64,000 bases of DNA from Blasia pusilla (taxonomy: Eukaryota > Marchantiophyta > Marchantiopsida > Blasiales): NCBI GenBank assembly GCA_050084515.1, contig CM114271.1:52080001-52144000 (forward strand), read 5' to 3'. The notes beneath the pieces were generated by a model. It worked only from the letters and a program-made list of their open reading frames with translations, was not told where the DNA came from and ran no database searches. The translations under genes were made by a program, and so were the position numbers. Below, one piece after another: positions 50,395 through 63,118 of the stretch. Every line of letters starts with the position of its first letter. Within the stretch, counting starts at the first letter, position 1.

Positions 50395-51560
50395 TCAATC
50401 TGGGCTGCTTTGGGTTTCCTGTTCTTCGAGTGCAGCAAATGTTTCTCTTTCCTTTGGTTCTGAATCTTTACTGCTTTGGGTTTCCTGTTCTTCGAGTGCA
50501 GCAGATACTTCTCTTTCCTTTGGTTCTGAATCTTTACTGCTTTGGGTTTCATGTTCTTCGCGTGCAGCAGATACTTCTCTCTCCTTCGGTTCGGAATCTT
50601 TACTGCTTTGGGTTTCCAGTTCTTCGAGTGCAGCAGATACTCCTCTCTCCTTCGGTTCTGAATCTTTACTGCTTTGGGTTTCCAGTTCTTCGAGTGCAGC
50701 AGATACTCCTTTCTCCTTCTGTTCTGAATCTCTACTGCTTTGGGTTTCCAGTTCTTCGAGTGCAGCAGATACTCCTCTCACCTTCGGTTCTGAATCTTCA
50801 CTGCTTTGGGTTTCCAGTTCTTCGAGTGCAGCAGATACTTCTGTTTCCTTTGGTTCTGAATGTTTACTGGTTTGGGTTTCCAGTTCTTCGAGTGCAGCAG
50901 ATACTTCTCTCTCCTTCGGTTCTGAATCTTTACTGCTTTGGGAGTCCTTTTCTTCGAGTGCAGCAGAAATGAGCAGATACTTCTCTTTCCTTTGGTTCTG
51001 AATCATTACTGCTTTGGGTTTCCTGTTCTTCGAGTGCAGCAGATACTTCTCTCTCCTTTGTTCTGAATCTTTACTGCTTTGGGAGTCCTTTTGTTTGAGT
51101 GCAGCAGATACTTCTCTCCTTCGGTTCTGAATCTTTACTCCTTTGGGAGTCCTTTTCTTCGAGTGCAGCAGATACTTCTCTCTCCTTCGGTTCTGAATCT
51201 TTACTGCTTTGGGTTTCCAGTTCTTCGAGTGTAGCAGATACTTCTCTCTCCTTTCTTTACTGCTTTGGGTTTCCTGTTCTTCGAGTCCAGCAGATAGTTC
51301 TCTTTCCTTTGGTTCTGAATCTTTACTGCTTTGGGTTTCCAGTTCTTTGAGTGTAGCAGATACTTCTCTCTCTTTTCTTTACTGCTTTGGGTTTCCTGTT
51401 CTTTGAGTGCAGCAGATAGTTCTCTTTCCTTTGGTTCTGAATCTTTACTGCTTTGGGTTTCCAGTTCTCCGAGTGCAGCAGATACTTCTCACCCCTTTAG
51501 TTCTTAATCTTTACTGCTTTGGGTTTCCTTGTAAAGTGCACCAGATACTTCTCCTTCCTT
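50395..51560. repeat. 66-bp minisatellite, about 18 units
   Basis: Units run 'CAGATACTTCTCTCTCCTTC', 'GGTTCTGAATCTTTACTGCT', 'TTGGGTTTCCAGTTCTTCGA', 'GTGCAG', exactly 66 bp, with a few shortened units after 51230. Because 66 is a multiple of three, several frames stay open. The minus frame at 50395-51006 (203 codons) encodes 22-residue units of the type SKDSEPKEREVSAALEELET, charged and helix-prone. The plus frames are Ser/Leu-Phe rich. Beyond 51006 the minus frame is broken in most units. No promoter, start context or splice connection supports a gene, so it is called a repeat. It lies 190 bp after the coiled-coil gene's stop. Confidence 0.9.
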
Positions 51561-51740
51561 CGATGAATCCTTCGTCTGCTGATTTCTCAGGTTAGGGAAA
51601 CTACAGATGGCTGTGCCTGTCAAACGAGATTGGTGTCTGAGAATCGACAATCTGGAATCTGTAAGGCATGTCCTTCAAGGAATTGTTGAATTGTACCACC
51701 TGTGGTGCTGGTCTGCTCATCTGTAGCGCCTTATGGCGCA

Positions 51741-51816
51741 TCCTCATTCTCATCCTCATCCTCATTGCTGAAGTCCATGGACATGAAGAAATCATCAATG
51801 AGGATGAGGATGAGGA
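51741..51816. repeat. Inverted repeat of CTCATC tract
   Basis: A TCCTCATTC-(TCATCC)n tract ending in CTCATTG at 51741-51767 pairs with CAATGAGGATGAGGATGAGG at 51796-51816, 21 bp perfect, with a 28-bp loop. It could extrude as a hairpin. It gives spurious Met-Arg repeat frames. Confidence 0.85.
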
Positions 51817-54186
51817 CCTTGCCTTTTCCTCTTACTTACATGGACCTGGATTGAATGTGACTTAACATGTGTGGATCAGAAGGACAATCTGAGAAACTGC
51901 ATGAATCACTGCAGATTGCTTCAGCTCAGCTGCTATGGAATCGAATCTTGGGGAGGGCCTTGGGATTATGAGTTGGGTATGAAGGGTTCTGGAGATTTCA
52001 ACATGGAGTTTGGTGATTCTTAGGGTTCACCTTGTGTTCTTCTTAGCAGTTGCCATCATGAGATGCATTGGTACAAGTGGTCCATGAGTTTTGTCATTGA
52101 ACAACTCTCATGTGATCCAACCATAGTTGGATATGTTTTGATTGCACTACTATGGAGCTTGAACATAGTTTTCACCCCTCAGGAGTGGCAAAGATATTTT
52201 TGTAACTAAATTTTTTTTCCAAGCAAAGTAATTTTTTCCAAACCATTGAGGTGAAAGGGATGGGATTTTTGTTTCAAATGTAAAAAGAAACTTTTCCAAG
52301 ATGAAATTGTAGGAGTAAGAGGAAAAGGCAAGGTAAAGGAGGAGAGCTTAAAATAAAGTGGAGGAGTGGTCGAAAGATAGGAAGGAGGATTGAGGTCTAT
52401 TTAATACTAATCTCCATTGCAAAGGAAAAATGTTTTACGATGGCAAAGCAAAATATGAGTCCCTCAAAAATTTTTATCGATCTAGAAATTGGCAATGAAA
52501 GGAGATTCATATTAGATAATTTGACTTTTCTTTCCAAATGAAAAGGTGTGAATGGAGGTTTTCTAATTGAAGAGGTAGGAAGGAGAAGTTGAAACATATG
52601 AATATAGAATAGAATGAAATTGAGATTCGTTGGTTCTTAAAACCAAAATCGTGTATTGCATAAGCATGCCAACAAGTTTGTGAAACTTAACAACTATGAG
52701 GAGAATGAACACTCACCTTTTTGACATGAGTTCTCTTGTTATTTAATTATTTCTTACTTTTTTGGTTTTATTTCTTACAATTGGGAGATTTCATGGCATC
52801 TCCCTTCTTACCCTTATAAGTCTGGATGGAGTATTACACTCTAGTTAGAGGCTTGCACTTAGGTTTTTCGACACCTTCGACGTACCACATCCCAACAATG
52901 CCCTCAATTTAACTATAGTGCATCACATGGTCAAACATGAAGAGAAGATGAGTACACGAAAAGATGGTTTTGGATGTTGAGGTTGGGTTTGTGTTATGTT
53001 TGGACCTTTATGATCAAATTTGCACAAAAGAGTGCTTTGTGGGTTGAGACTATGTAGGGACTTCCATTTTCAAGACCTTAACGGTGGGAAAATGGATGCC
53101 AATTTTTTGCATTCATAGCTCCCTCCTTCTCGAAAAGGTATATAGCAAAGCCCTTGAAATTGAAGTGATGGTGGATACAGAAAGTTGACCATCCAGATCT
53201 TAAAAATGGGCATCATCGCATGACATATATTATTATTATTATTATTATCTAACATGTATGAAACATAATGATATTTAGTCATGGAAATTAGTCACACATT
53301 CACACACAATCATATATCAAATTGCGTCCAATGTCTTTAATAAATGTTCTTTGTAATTACACTTTCACATCATAAAGTTCTCCCCAATATTAGACCAAAT
53401 TGTCTCTCTTGGCCATGGAATGAATTTCCAATCTCTCTCTTCCTTGAGTTATATCCCTTGCCAAACCTTTTCCATGGACTTTGAGCATACATGCCACCTC
53501 TCTAGTCTAATATTTTAGAAGGGTTTTTATAAGAGCTGATTTTTTTTTAAATCCTCATGGATCACCCAATTTTTGTACAAGCTGTATCTACCGCCTTGGG
53601 TGACCCTGTCCACCCAAGAAAACAGAAGATTAAACAAGGTTTTGAGACGATTGTTGTAGCTTCACCTCTCTTTCTCTCTCTCTTTAGTACAATTTCTTGA
53701 GATTTCATTATGCAAAATTGAATTGGGATTCATGCCTCATGATATTTTTGCAAAATTTGCATCTACATCTACGTCTACCTTAACAAAAGATCAGACTGAC
53801 CATGATTTTAAACCGATTTCACTACTCAACTTGTCTCCCTCCCCATAAATAAAATTATTCTTAGAGATGGACCACCTTTTAATTTTTTTGTCAAATTCCA
53901 TCCCCGTTTTCAGAGTCTTCCTACTTCAAACTCAATTTTCTCCTCATGCGCCATGAGTTCCGAGCAAAATCGGGCTCCACTTTCGTGGATGACCATGCCT
54001 AACCATGGAACGGGAAGAAACCAAGGCTATTGAGACAATCTCCATGTTGTAACCTCTTGCCCTCTCTTTTTCATAGTACTCCCCAAATAGAAGAGGCTAA
54101 GTTTTCTCCGGAGAAACACAAACCTATCTTACAGTTTTCCTCCACTCTCACTGCTTAAGCACAAAGAGGATAGACTGGTACATTGA
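51817..54186. other. AT-rich intergenic region, no genes seen
   Basis: Dense stops in all frames, with A/T homopolymers and a short (ATT)n at about 53228-53249. No TE termini or coding domains recognised. Confidence 0.5.
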
Positions 54187-55870
54187 GTGAACAATACACT
54201 CCTGATTGCTAAAGATCAAGCAATGTTGGAAACCATACGAGGTCGAAGACACGACAAGTGGCAAGGATCTCTCCCCCAAGTAAACGAAAAGCAAGGACAA
54301 TGGACAATCGGTGAGATCAAAAGGATCATGCAAATTGATCGCACCATACCCTCGCCACTATGTAAGGAAAAAAAATGAGGCAGTGTGACAAGGAACGACT
54401 ACAAGCAATATTCATAAATTCAACCGAGGTGATAACATACCTACAAGTGGCATCCATCACAAATCGGTCTTCTAAATTAGAAGCAAAATGGGAAATCTTT
54501 CAGGCCAACAAGATGCTTGCATGGAATATAATGATGCAAGCATCAAGAGAAAAGAAAGGAAGATGGATGTCCAGCAAGGAGTTGATTCTCCTCGAATGGA
54601 TAGGGTAGAAGACAACTATGGAATTGGAATTTGTCACTTTGAGGGCTGAGAACCTACAATTGAAGGACTTAGCTGCCTACTTTAAAGAGGATAACACTCA
54701 GATCCTAGTACAACCTGGACAAAAGTAGTTGGCAAGCACCCAACAAAAACACAAATCACTGAGGTTGCAACACATCTAGCAAAAGAGGTAGCAAAAGAGG
54801 AAGCCAATAGAGTTACAGACCTCCACAATGGGAAAGCCAAGGAACTCAATCTAGTCATAATGGGACTGAACTTCACGAAAGAAGAACATTGTAATTCAGT
54901 GTTGCAAAAGAAGGTCTTTACAACTCTAGGGGTCACACCAACAGTCACCTTAACAAGGATCAGACTTGGGAAAGGAATATGTGACCTACCAACACCAATG
55001 TTGGTACAATTTGATCCCTCACAATGGGGACTAGCGATGGAAACAAAGTTGGCCATCCTCCATAGTAAAGCAGTTCTGAAAGGCTCCGTAGTAAAGCAGT
55101 CCTGAAAGGATCCACTATCAGTATCTTTCCACATTTGACCACCAAACAAAGAGCAACACCCCCTACTGAAACTTTGAAAGAGATAAGGTTCTAGCTGCAC
55201 GCAACAAGATTCTTTGGAGTGAACTCAAGGAAGGGCCACCACATTCATATCTAGGAGACATAACAATGTAGCAGCAATACTACAAACAGGAGTGGCAATA
55301 AGCAAAAAAATGGACTCCAACCAAGGAATTAGCAATTCTACATCACAGAACTAGGGCTCGGAGGTGACAATCCTCCCTGACAAGACCTCCCTAGAGGGAA
55401 TGGTGGATGGGAAGGATCCTACCAACCCATCCATTCATGAAATTTTTCATGATTGTTGAGGACTATTTTAGTCTAGAGGAAATGGCATTACATATCTTGG
55501 CATAAAATTGCATCTCATTTGTTTTGATGTAGCATATGAACATGATTCCAATCGCATTCCCAATACACAAAAGTTCCATGTCCTAGCTATCTGCAACAAA
55601 CTCACAAACAACAACAAAAACAAAGGACATAGTGGCGTGGCATACTTAGTAGCACCACCGTTACAACTTTTTTTTTCTCCATAGCCAACATTGATGACGA
55701 AAAACACTTCTTTTGGATCAAGGTCACCAAAGAAGCTGGATTACCGAAAGATCTCCTCGTTGTAGTTTCTTACTTTGGTCCTACGGTGCTCAAAAGAGAA
55801 TTCTCGTATGAGGTTCTCTCTCTATATCTATTGAGAACCACATAAGGAAAGGTATAAAGATGAGGATGAA
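54187..55870 (+). mobile_element. LINE relic: ORF1-like and endonuclease fragments
   Basis: Plus-strand pieces in order: KWEIFQANKMLAWNIMMQAS (54375-54608), then MGLNFTKEEHCNSV and VTLTRIRLGKGICDLPTP (54860-55105), resembling the RNA-binding ORF1 region of plant LINEs. After a gap, around 55500-55830, frames with HFFWIKVTKEAGLP and VVVSYFGP appear, as in an AP-endonuclease domain. Several frameshifts separate them and no RT follows. The order ORF1 then EN on one strand supports one 3'-truncated LINE. Confidence 0.6.
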
Positions 55871-58736
55871 AGACGAGTTAATAGATCTAGAGGTAATTGT
55901 AACATTTATGATATGTACAAAAATTTTGTGCAATAAATGATGATGTTGCATCATGTCGTATGTAGTTCATCTAGGTGAATAGTTCATACAGTTCTATTTT
56001 CTCCGAGTCCATATTGGATTATACCCTGGCAATATCTTGGGGGACTTTTCAACCACAAAGAACATGCACCACATACAAAAGTCCATCCTTGTGACGATAA
56101 TTTTTCATCATAGAAGCACTTCTCCACGTGGAGGGTAATGTGAGTGACTCATCACTCTCTTGATAATCTCTTAGGTAAAATCAATTATGAACTTTGAAGA
56201 CTCCACACTTGTTACAAAAAATAGATTGAGCCTAGTATCCTCATAGAGGTATACTATCAACATTGTAGTGAAAGAATTCAAAACACACATAAGTCCAACT
56301 CCAAAATATCATCCATGAAGTGGAAATAAGGTAAGTCACCCCAAATTAGGTTTGTATCATGGGAAGATGCTCATGATTTTTACTTGAAAGTGCAACATAC
56401 TTTGCTATCTTAAGTCCTTGTACATTGCTCGTCCAACTCTAATTGGGAAACCAAAACCACCCACACCTATTGAGACTCAAAAAAATGGCTGCTAAATGAC
56501 TCATAAAGGACTCACAAGGAACTCTTGAGTACGTGCAAAAATGAGAAGTCGATACTCCCTATTTATAGTTTATAATCATTCTAGAACTTCTTCTTGCTTG
56601 ATCTATGACAACACATTTGTTGTGGCATTCAATAGAAGCTTGAGGTAATGGATGGTATTCGCCACCATAGGAAGACATGCGGGTTGGTATTTGTAGATTT
56701 GGACATACTTGCAATGCCCCAATGCTAAGAATAACTCATCTCCCACTGCCAACTGCACAAAGAACACAAATTTATTATCAAAATCAGAGAACTGAATTTC
56801 TTTATCATTCACTTCAAATCAATTTCAATGATATTATTCAGTACCTTCATGATATTCCAACCATTTCGCGGAATGTTTGAAGAAAATGTGAGAACCGACT
56901 TATTATCCATTTATTTCTACAATGAAAAGAGATCGAAAATATCAATCTTTTGATATCATTCTATAGTAGCTACATACTCTCCCAAAGTCCAAACTCAAAA
57001 AAAAATCCAAGAGGAAATATCAAGCTACTTACAACATTTTTCTCTTTGCGCTCTTGAATTGTTGCAATCTATTTCTTCTGTGATCTTCCCTTTAAGGGGA
57101 GATCTTGCTTGCTGTTTGTAGGATCTTCAGCATGCTCTCCAACTTTAGGAACAAGAAAACTAGGTGGATGAACATGGATGCTTTCAATAGGATCAAAAAG
57201 CTTCTCTACGACGTCATCAAGGATTTTTACAAGTACCTGTTTTGATGCGCCTACATCAAAAGAATCTTGGTCTTCTCAACATCTTCTATTATTTCTGGTA
57301 GAGCTTCTTGAGCTTGGCTAGAAGTGGGGAGAGGACTTACAATTGTAGGCTTAATCTTTTGCCCTATTATACCAGCAGAGGAAGAGTCTACACATAAAGG
57401 TACCAAAGGGGGTTCAAAGATAGGATGCAAGGATGGAGTGGTTTTACTTGGATTAGTAGGTGGAGCACAAGAAGCTCCAACTTTGGTTGAGTGGGTCAGT
57501 ATGGCCATCATCTTCTCTATGGAAGACTTGACCTCAACTAATTCCGTCTTTGTTGACTCACTTGCTTTCTCAATAAGACCTAGTCTAGTGGTCAAGGTGG
57601 AGACCCCACTCTACAAGATTAAAGGATTAGATTAGATCTCTTATTTCAGTAGGAACTACAGTAGTATAGTAAATGAAGTGGCTGAAATAAAAATAATTTA
57701 GACCACAAACACTCATCCACATAGTTAAGTGATTTAACTTTGTGCGCACAGTTTGGAAGCTTGGATTAGGTTTTATTGTTTCCAAAGAGCCTTCAATGTC
57801 TTGCAATGAAGGACTCGCCCCTGCGCTCTTTCTTCTACAAGACAGAGGAAAACCAAACTATCACAGAATGCAAGCATAAAAACATGAAATAACCAAAAAA
57901 TAGACTTTACAACAATATTTTTAAGACAACAAAGGCAATGAAGGACCTCTAGCTGCCATAGATCTCTCAATTCATATTGAGGTCCACATAAGCCTTGATC
58001 CTTTTCCTCCTCCTCAAAACTCTTTCACATAGGATGGGGGAGCTAGGCGTGGGCAAGGTTTGGAGAGCAAGGGCGCCTGGAGTGTTGGAGATGAGGAGGG
58101 TATGAGTGGGGGAGGTGAGAGGCTAGGTAAGGAGAAAATAGAGGGGTGGATGAGAGGAATGAAATTGGGATATGGATGGTGATTCATACACAAACAATGA
58201 CTCGAAAAGAGTCCGCCTCCTCATCTTAAGTATCCACCCCAACAGCCATGCCACAACTTTTGTCCAAGGTTGCATGCAAGAATGTTTGTGTCCATGCCTC
58301 TGGACTTATGTCTATATAAAGAAAGGAATTTTTTTGTGAGAATGCCGCTCAACTGTCCTCCCACTATGTTCTCCCCCATGCCGCTACTTTTTGCCAAGGA
58401 TGCATCTCGACATGTTTAGGGTCCAAAGTGGACCCTTAACAAACCATAAAATGTTGCACTAGAAAACTCCAAAAGTACCTTATTCCAAGAAAAGGAAGGG
58501 GGGGAGGGGGGAGGGGGGGATATGTAGGATATGATTGAAAATTTGACATCAAATTTTTTTTATCAAATGTTGTTATGTGTATTATTGAGTCACTTGAACT
58601 TTGAACTTTTCTACGTGTCAATTAATTTCCACATGAAAAATTATTTTTGTGATGACTTTTCAAATCCATGGTGACTGCATTCTTGCAATTTATTGCTTTT
58701 CTTCAAGTATTGGGAACCGCAAATTATTTGTCAAAG
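55871..58736. other. AT-rich TE graveyard, no supported gene
   Basis: A 114-codon minus frame at 57251-57595 has a short coiled-coil-like start (LIEKASESTKTELVEVKSSI) and a Pro/Ser-rich end. It could be a relic of a retroelement ORF, but no family is recognised. 58495-58520 is a G-rich run (GGGGGGAGGGGGG). Otherwise nothing is seen. Confidence 0.4.
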
Positions 58737-59381
58737 TGTCGTGCACATACACATCGCTACACAACATACATCGTTGTCGGCAAACGTACGCACAAACACG
58801 CACAATCCCATGCTAACTCATGGCATCCAAACAACGAGACAAGAAGTACCAAAATTATTCCAATGAAATCAAGTAGATCCAATCTCTCTCAACACCATAG
58901 CTCTCAAATGTGTGCATTCTCTCTCAATGTCAAACCAAACCCACTCTCCTAATGAGAGGCTTGGGTTACACTCACAAGGTAAGGGACCAAAGCTCCGCCG
59001 CCTCATGCCAAAAGATTCAACAAAGAAAGAATGAGCTCTCAAGCTCTCTGTCCTTGAGGTATATCACCTTCCCTCTCCCAAGCTCACTCTCCTCAGTAAA
59101 CTATGCTCGTAGATCACCTCCTTGGCTCTTGACCTAGTGTAGCGGGTCAAGGGAAAATTCCCAAAGTGGAAAGTCAACTCTACCAAATATGGAAACTTAC
59201 CAAAAATAGTAAGTTTCTCTATATGGCTCCAAATGAGCCGAAACAAAGGGGAAACCTGCTCTCTCATGTTTCCCACGACCTCAGCATATCATCCTCGACC
59301 TCCTAATCCTGTCCTCCTCTACTCGCAAAGATGCTCTACCATATCTCTCCGATATATCCTAAAAGGTTGTAATAGTTGTCA
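58737..59381 (-). mobile_element. LTR of the PHD-gypsy element (3' side)
   Basis: On the minus strand it runs from TGACAACTATTACAACC to GTGTATGTGCACGACA (TG...CA), 645 bp. It matches the solo LTR at 14244-15910 once that one's nested insert is removed. About 110 bp just upstream (59382-59490) repeat the LTR's last part ('GTACTTCTTGTCTCGTTG' to 'GTGTATGCGCA'). The true boundary may therefore be larger, or this is a fused LTR pair. It lies 3' of pol on the minus strand, as a 3' LTR should. Confidence 0.65.
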
Positions 59382-59659
59382 TGCGCATACACATCGCTAC
59401 ACAACATACATGGTTGTTAACAAATATACACACAAACACGTAGAATCCCATGCTTACTGAAAGCATCCAAACAACGAGACAAGAAGTACCAAAATATCTC
59501 CAATCATCCCCTAGCTCGTGGTTAGGTCCCTCTAACTCCACATATCCATCTATCCCTACCAACCATAACATACATATCTTGGACGCTAAGCGCAAAAAGG
59601 TCGGGTGCTCATGTGGCCACATCGTTAGTTGCCTTCTTCTCATCCATGTCACATACACA

Positions 59660-59840
59660 AGTCAAAATCAAGAACTACCTACTCTTTGTACATCATGAAC
59701 ACATCCATCATCCCTTAGGAACCCTAGTGAGAGGTGGCGTCAGACATGCCATATGCCATCCTCTCGAACATCCATCATAGACTAGCATAGTGGCTGCGCC
59801 ACAGACGGAACCACACAACATATATCGCAAGTCTGCAGGA
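59660..59840 (-). pseudogene. PHD finger at the end of gypsy integrase
   Basis: The minus strand reads LCGSVCGAATMLVYDGCSRG then WHMACLTPPLTRVPKG, then stop-W-M-C-S-stop-C. This follows the Cys4-His-Cys3 plan of PHD fingers (MLxCDGCxRGWHMxCLxPPLxxVPxGxWxCxxC). The third Cys is now Tyr and two codons are now TGA. PHD fingers bind histone H3 tails. In a retroelement this could guide integration to particular chromatin, as chromodomains do in chromoviruses (inference). Confidence 0.75.
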
Positions 59841-59858
59841 ACTACTGCTAAGCTTGGA

Positions 59859-60696
59859 TCAACTATACGTACCATCAATGTTAGAAAGATGATATGACGT
59901 AGAGTTATGCACATGGTCCTTCCAAACCATACCATCGCGTCCCTCCAAAAAGAGAATACCAGGTGGCACAATCTCACGCACTCTCAAGATCGTGCGCCCT
60001 GTAGTCATATCCAATATTGTGGATGCCATCTTTTTCAAGTAGACATAGTCTCCATGATGAAGCCTCCGGATAGTAGGTCGATAACCACCTTCCCGAATAG
60101 TCCCATACCTCAATGTTTCCCGATGTTGCGCAATTGTCAAGTTCTCAAATGCCATGGGCATCACTCTCCAAAATAACTCAGCCCTCTAAGAACATGTGCA
60201 TCCCTATATCACGGTCATCAAGATTCAACACCTCACCAACATCTTGAAGAATGGCCATAAGTAAATCTGGCTCTCGGCAATATAAAAGCAAGTACGGTGA
60301 GAAAGACGCTAAGGATCCCTGCTTGCTGAATCTGTATCCCATTGCCAACCACGTCAACGGGAGGTCCCAATCTCCTATCTGACCTCTCTGCAAGCCATAC
60401 TTGCGTAATCCTCTCTTCACTGTGTGCACAATCCGCTCTTCTAGTCCATCCATCTCAGGATAATCACGCAAAGTAGTGCGGTGGTTTAGCCCTAAGGCGT
60501 GAAACTCCCCGCAAAACTCTGTACCTTGGTCTCTCAACACCTCAACCGGTGGGTCGTAATGACTCATCACTCGATCTAGGAAGATATACGATACTCCCTT
60601 ACTCGCTTTGTCAGGCAATGCAACCAACTCTATCCACTTCGAGAAATGCTTGATCGTCACCAACACATAACGACTATGGCGCTTCGAGAAAGGCAA
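59859..60696 (-). pseudogene. Gypsy integrase core and C-terminal domain
   Basis: The core shows HFSKWIELVALPDKAS, VLRDQGTEFCGEF and DGLEERIVHTVKRGLRKYGL. The second Asp and the Glu of the DDE triad are visible. The first is replaced, since the expected 'V-D-HFSKW' reads TIKHFSKW. The C-terminal part at 59859-60164 (AQHRETLRYGTIREGGYRPT, RLHHGDYVYLKKMA, GRTILRVREIVPPGILFLEG) is in another frame. It would join element cDNA to host DNA. Inactive. Confidence 0.85.
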
Positions 60697-60861
60697 AGGT
60701 CATGCAAAATCCGAACTCCATCTATCACCTAAACCCATGATCGGAAGTGGATAAATCTATGGAGTCGGAGCATTTAAAGATGCCCGAACTCAATCATACA
60801 CCATGCACTTGGAAACAAAATATTGACCATCAGTCTGCATATCTTGCCACTAATACTGTAT

Positions 60862-61182
60862 CTAGAGGAAGATGTACGTCCACTTCACTCCAAAATGATC
60901 CAACTCCTTGCGGGCATGATGCACCAAACGTACTCTTTGCAAAGGATGAGGCACTACACGCACTCTACCATCCTCCCACAATCGCAACATATGTGTCTCC
61001 TCCCACCGAAACCATCTGGCTCGATGTAGGATCCGATCCCGCTCTCTAGCACCCATTGTGCTCGCGTCGTTGCCAATACGCAGGTACTCCAAGAACATTT
61101 CATCATCGTGAATGTCTCGGCCATCTCTCGTCTCCTCACCGGCCTCTAGATCTAAGGACTTTCCATCAGACTTGGCCATCAA
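60862..61182 (-). pseudogene. Integrase N-terminal H2C2 region of gypsy pol
   Basis: RDIHDDEMFLEYLR, RARWFRWEETHMLRLWEDGR and VHHARKELDHFGVKWTY. The two His of the HHCC zinc site are present (VHHA...DHFG); the Cys pair would lie in the next, degraded, stretch. Lies between RNase H and integrase core. Confidence 0.75.
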
Positions 61183-61296
61183 AGTCTCGTCAATCTAGCT
61201 CTCCATAGCAAACAAGCCCAAATAGGCTCACGCGTGTCATCTTGGCGCCAACTCCTCATCACTCTCACCTTGCCAACAAGCTCTAGTCGCATTTCC

Positions 61297-61599
61297 CTAA
61301 CTCCGGCATGGGTTACGGCTCAAACCATCTACATCTTGGTTGAGCGTCCCAGGTCTATGCACCACTTGGAAATCATACTCCTGCAATAAAAAAGCCCACC
61401 TCGTAAGCTTTCTTGTAAGCTTTTCACACTCCATCAACCACTTTAGTGGCTGATAATCAATAATGATGGTAAATCCGAATAGATAATACCTAAAATGTGC
61501 GAGAGCCCACAACGCAACCAAACACTCATCCTCATATGAGCTATACTTTGCCTGTGCAGCGTTGTTCAAGCGACTAGTGTTGTCGTATACTAAAATCAC
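61297..61599 (-). pseudogene. Gypsy RNase H, C-terminal part
   Basis: SRLNNAAQAKYSSYEDECLV, HFRYYLFGFTIIIDYQPLKW, LLQEYDFQVVHRPGTLNQDV and DGLSRNP are typical of Ty3/gypsy RNase H. The T-D-HQPLKW motif reads IIDYQPLKW. The N-terminal part (FQFHTDWSMLSLGAVLTQHD, at about 62900-63010) is 1.2 kb away, split by an insertion. Confidence 0.85.
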
Positions 61600-62860
61600 C
61601 GAGTGTGTGAAATCCTCTCTATTAAGTGTTAGAGAGAATCTTATTAGTATTAAATAAATTATCCTAAGAAAATTAAATTTCCATATTTAAACCTCTTTAG
61701 GGTGACTCATTTGTGTGGGCCCAACTTTAGGAAAAGAGATAAATATTTTTCCCATCCCATCTTTTATTTAATAATAAAAGATGGGATGGGAAAAGTAAAG
61801 TAGTGGGGTTGATCCTTTAATGGGAAAAAAACAAAAATAGTCTTGGTTGATGGCTAGGGTAGGTGGCATAGTTTGGAAGATATGAAGGGAATACTAGAGG
61901 ATATTTTAGAAGAGATTAGAGGTAATCTACTTATGTCAAAATGTGATTGGCTAAAGCTTGAGAGGAAGCCATATGGCACAAGATAAAATTGGCCCTATTT
62001 CGTACTTTTGTGGATTCCTTATGAGTATATAAAGAAGAGGGACCTTCAAGGGTTCATCACCTTCTACTTCACATCTTGAGTTTCTTGTGTCACTCTTGAG
62101 TGGATGGCTTTGGGATTGTTTGCTCTTCCAAATGATAATGGATTATCTCTCTTGGGAGAGTAACTTGACCATGATCTAGTCTTCGAGAGGATTCTAATGT
62201 GTGGTATGTGTGGAGATGAGAGACTTGTCGTCTTAGGAGAGTTTAGTCATACTAGAAAAAGTGGATGATTTAGCTTGTTATTTTCCCAATGAGAATGGAT
62301 TATCCCTCTTGGGAGAGCAACTCCGTCAAACCCCATTCTAGAGGATAGTAGAGGATGTTCGTAAAGTATGGATAAGGATGGAGCACGAGTTATGCCCGAT
62401 TTTCCTTTCCTTAACCCACGCCACATCAAGATTCTTCTTGTAGATAGGCATTGGTTCACTTGCTATCTAGTTTATCACTTTGGGAAGGCATTCATGAACT
62501 AAGTCATGCAATCTCCAACTCTGATGATTCTTCCTATAGTTACATACGGAAGAACATGGGATTGTACTTTTTATGTCCTTATTTAGCAATCCATGGACGT
62601 CAATAGGCCTACTAAAGTAGGGTTTAACAATATTTATGCTATGTTATTTATGTACAAACGTAAACTAGATTACAAGAACTTCACAGTTAGGAATTTTTGG
62701 GTTCCATGTTATGAAGAAATGATCGCCTCGGCACTACCATTCATAATTCTTGTCGTGAGAGAATGGAGGGTTTACATAATAATTTTTTATTGACAAAGGA
62801 GAACTTCTTACCCAGTTTGACTTACATCGATCACGTCTGATGTAGCTAGAAGGCCCGCCC
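61600..62860. mobile_element. Unidentified AT-rich insertion splitting RNase H
   Basis: RNase H homology stops at 61599 and resumes near 62870. The 1.2-kb AT-rich block has no open frame of note. It contains an inverted pair 'CCCATCCCATCTTTTATTTA'/'AATAAAAGATGGGATGGG' (about 61756-61793) and starts near 'TGTTAGAGAGAATCTTATTAG' (61624). That resembles a copia-type LTR start, but no matching end or TSD was found. Confidence 0.45.
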
Positions 62861-63118
62861 TTACTCAAAGAAAGACTCTCGATACAACACCGTAAGCCAC
62901 CATGAACTGTCTACCATCATTGTCATGTTGGGTGAGCACGGCTCCAAGACTCAACATGCTCCAATCCGTATGAAATTGGAAAGGACGCATCTTGATCGGT
63001 CTCCTCAATATGGATGCGGATGTCAATATGTCCTTGAGCAACTGAAATGCTCTCTCTTGTTCATCCCCTCAATGGCACTCTTGATCAGCTTGGTCAGCAA
63101 GGTTAGCGGCTTTGCAAT

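Noticed and set aside
50366-51001. Plus-strand 211-codon Ser/Leu-rich frame across the 66-bp repeat
   Set aside because: Open only because the unit length is a multiple of three; three frames are open here, and none has a start, promoter or partner exon.
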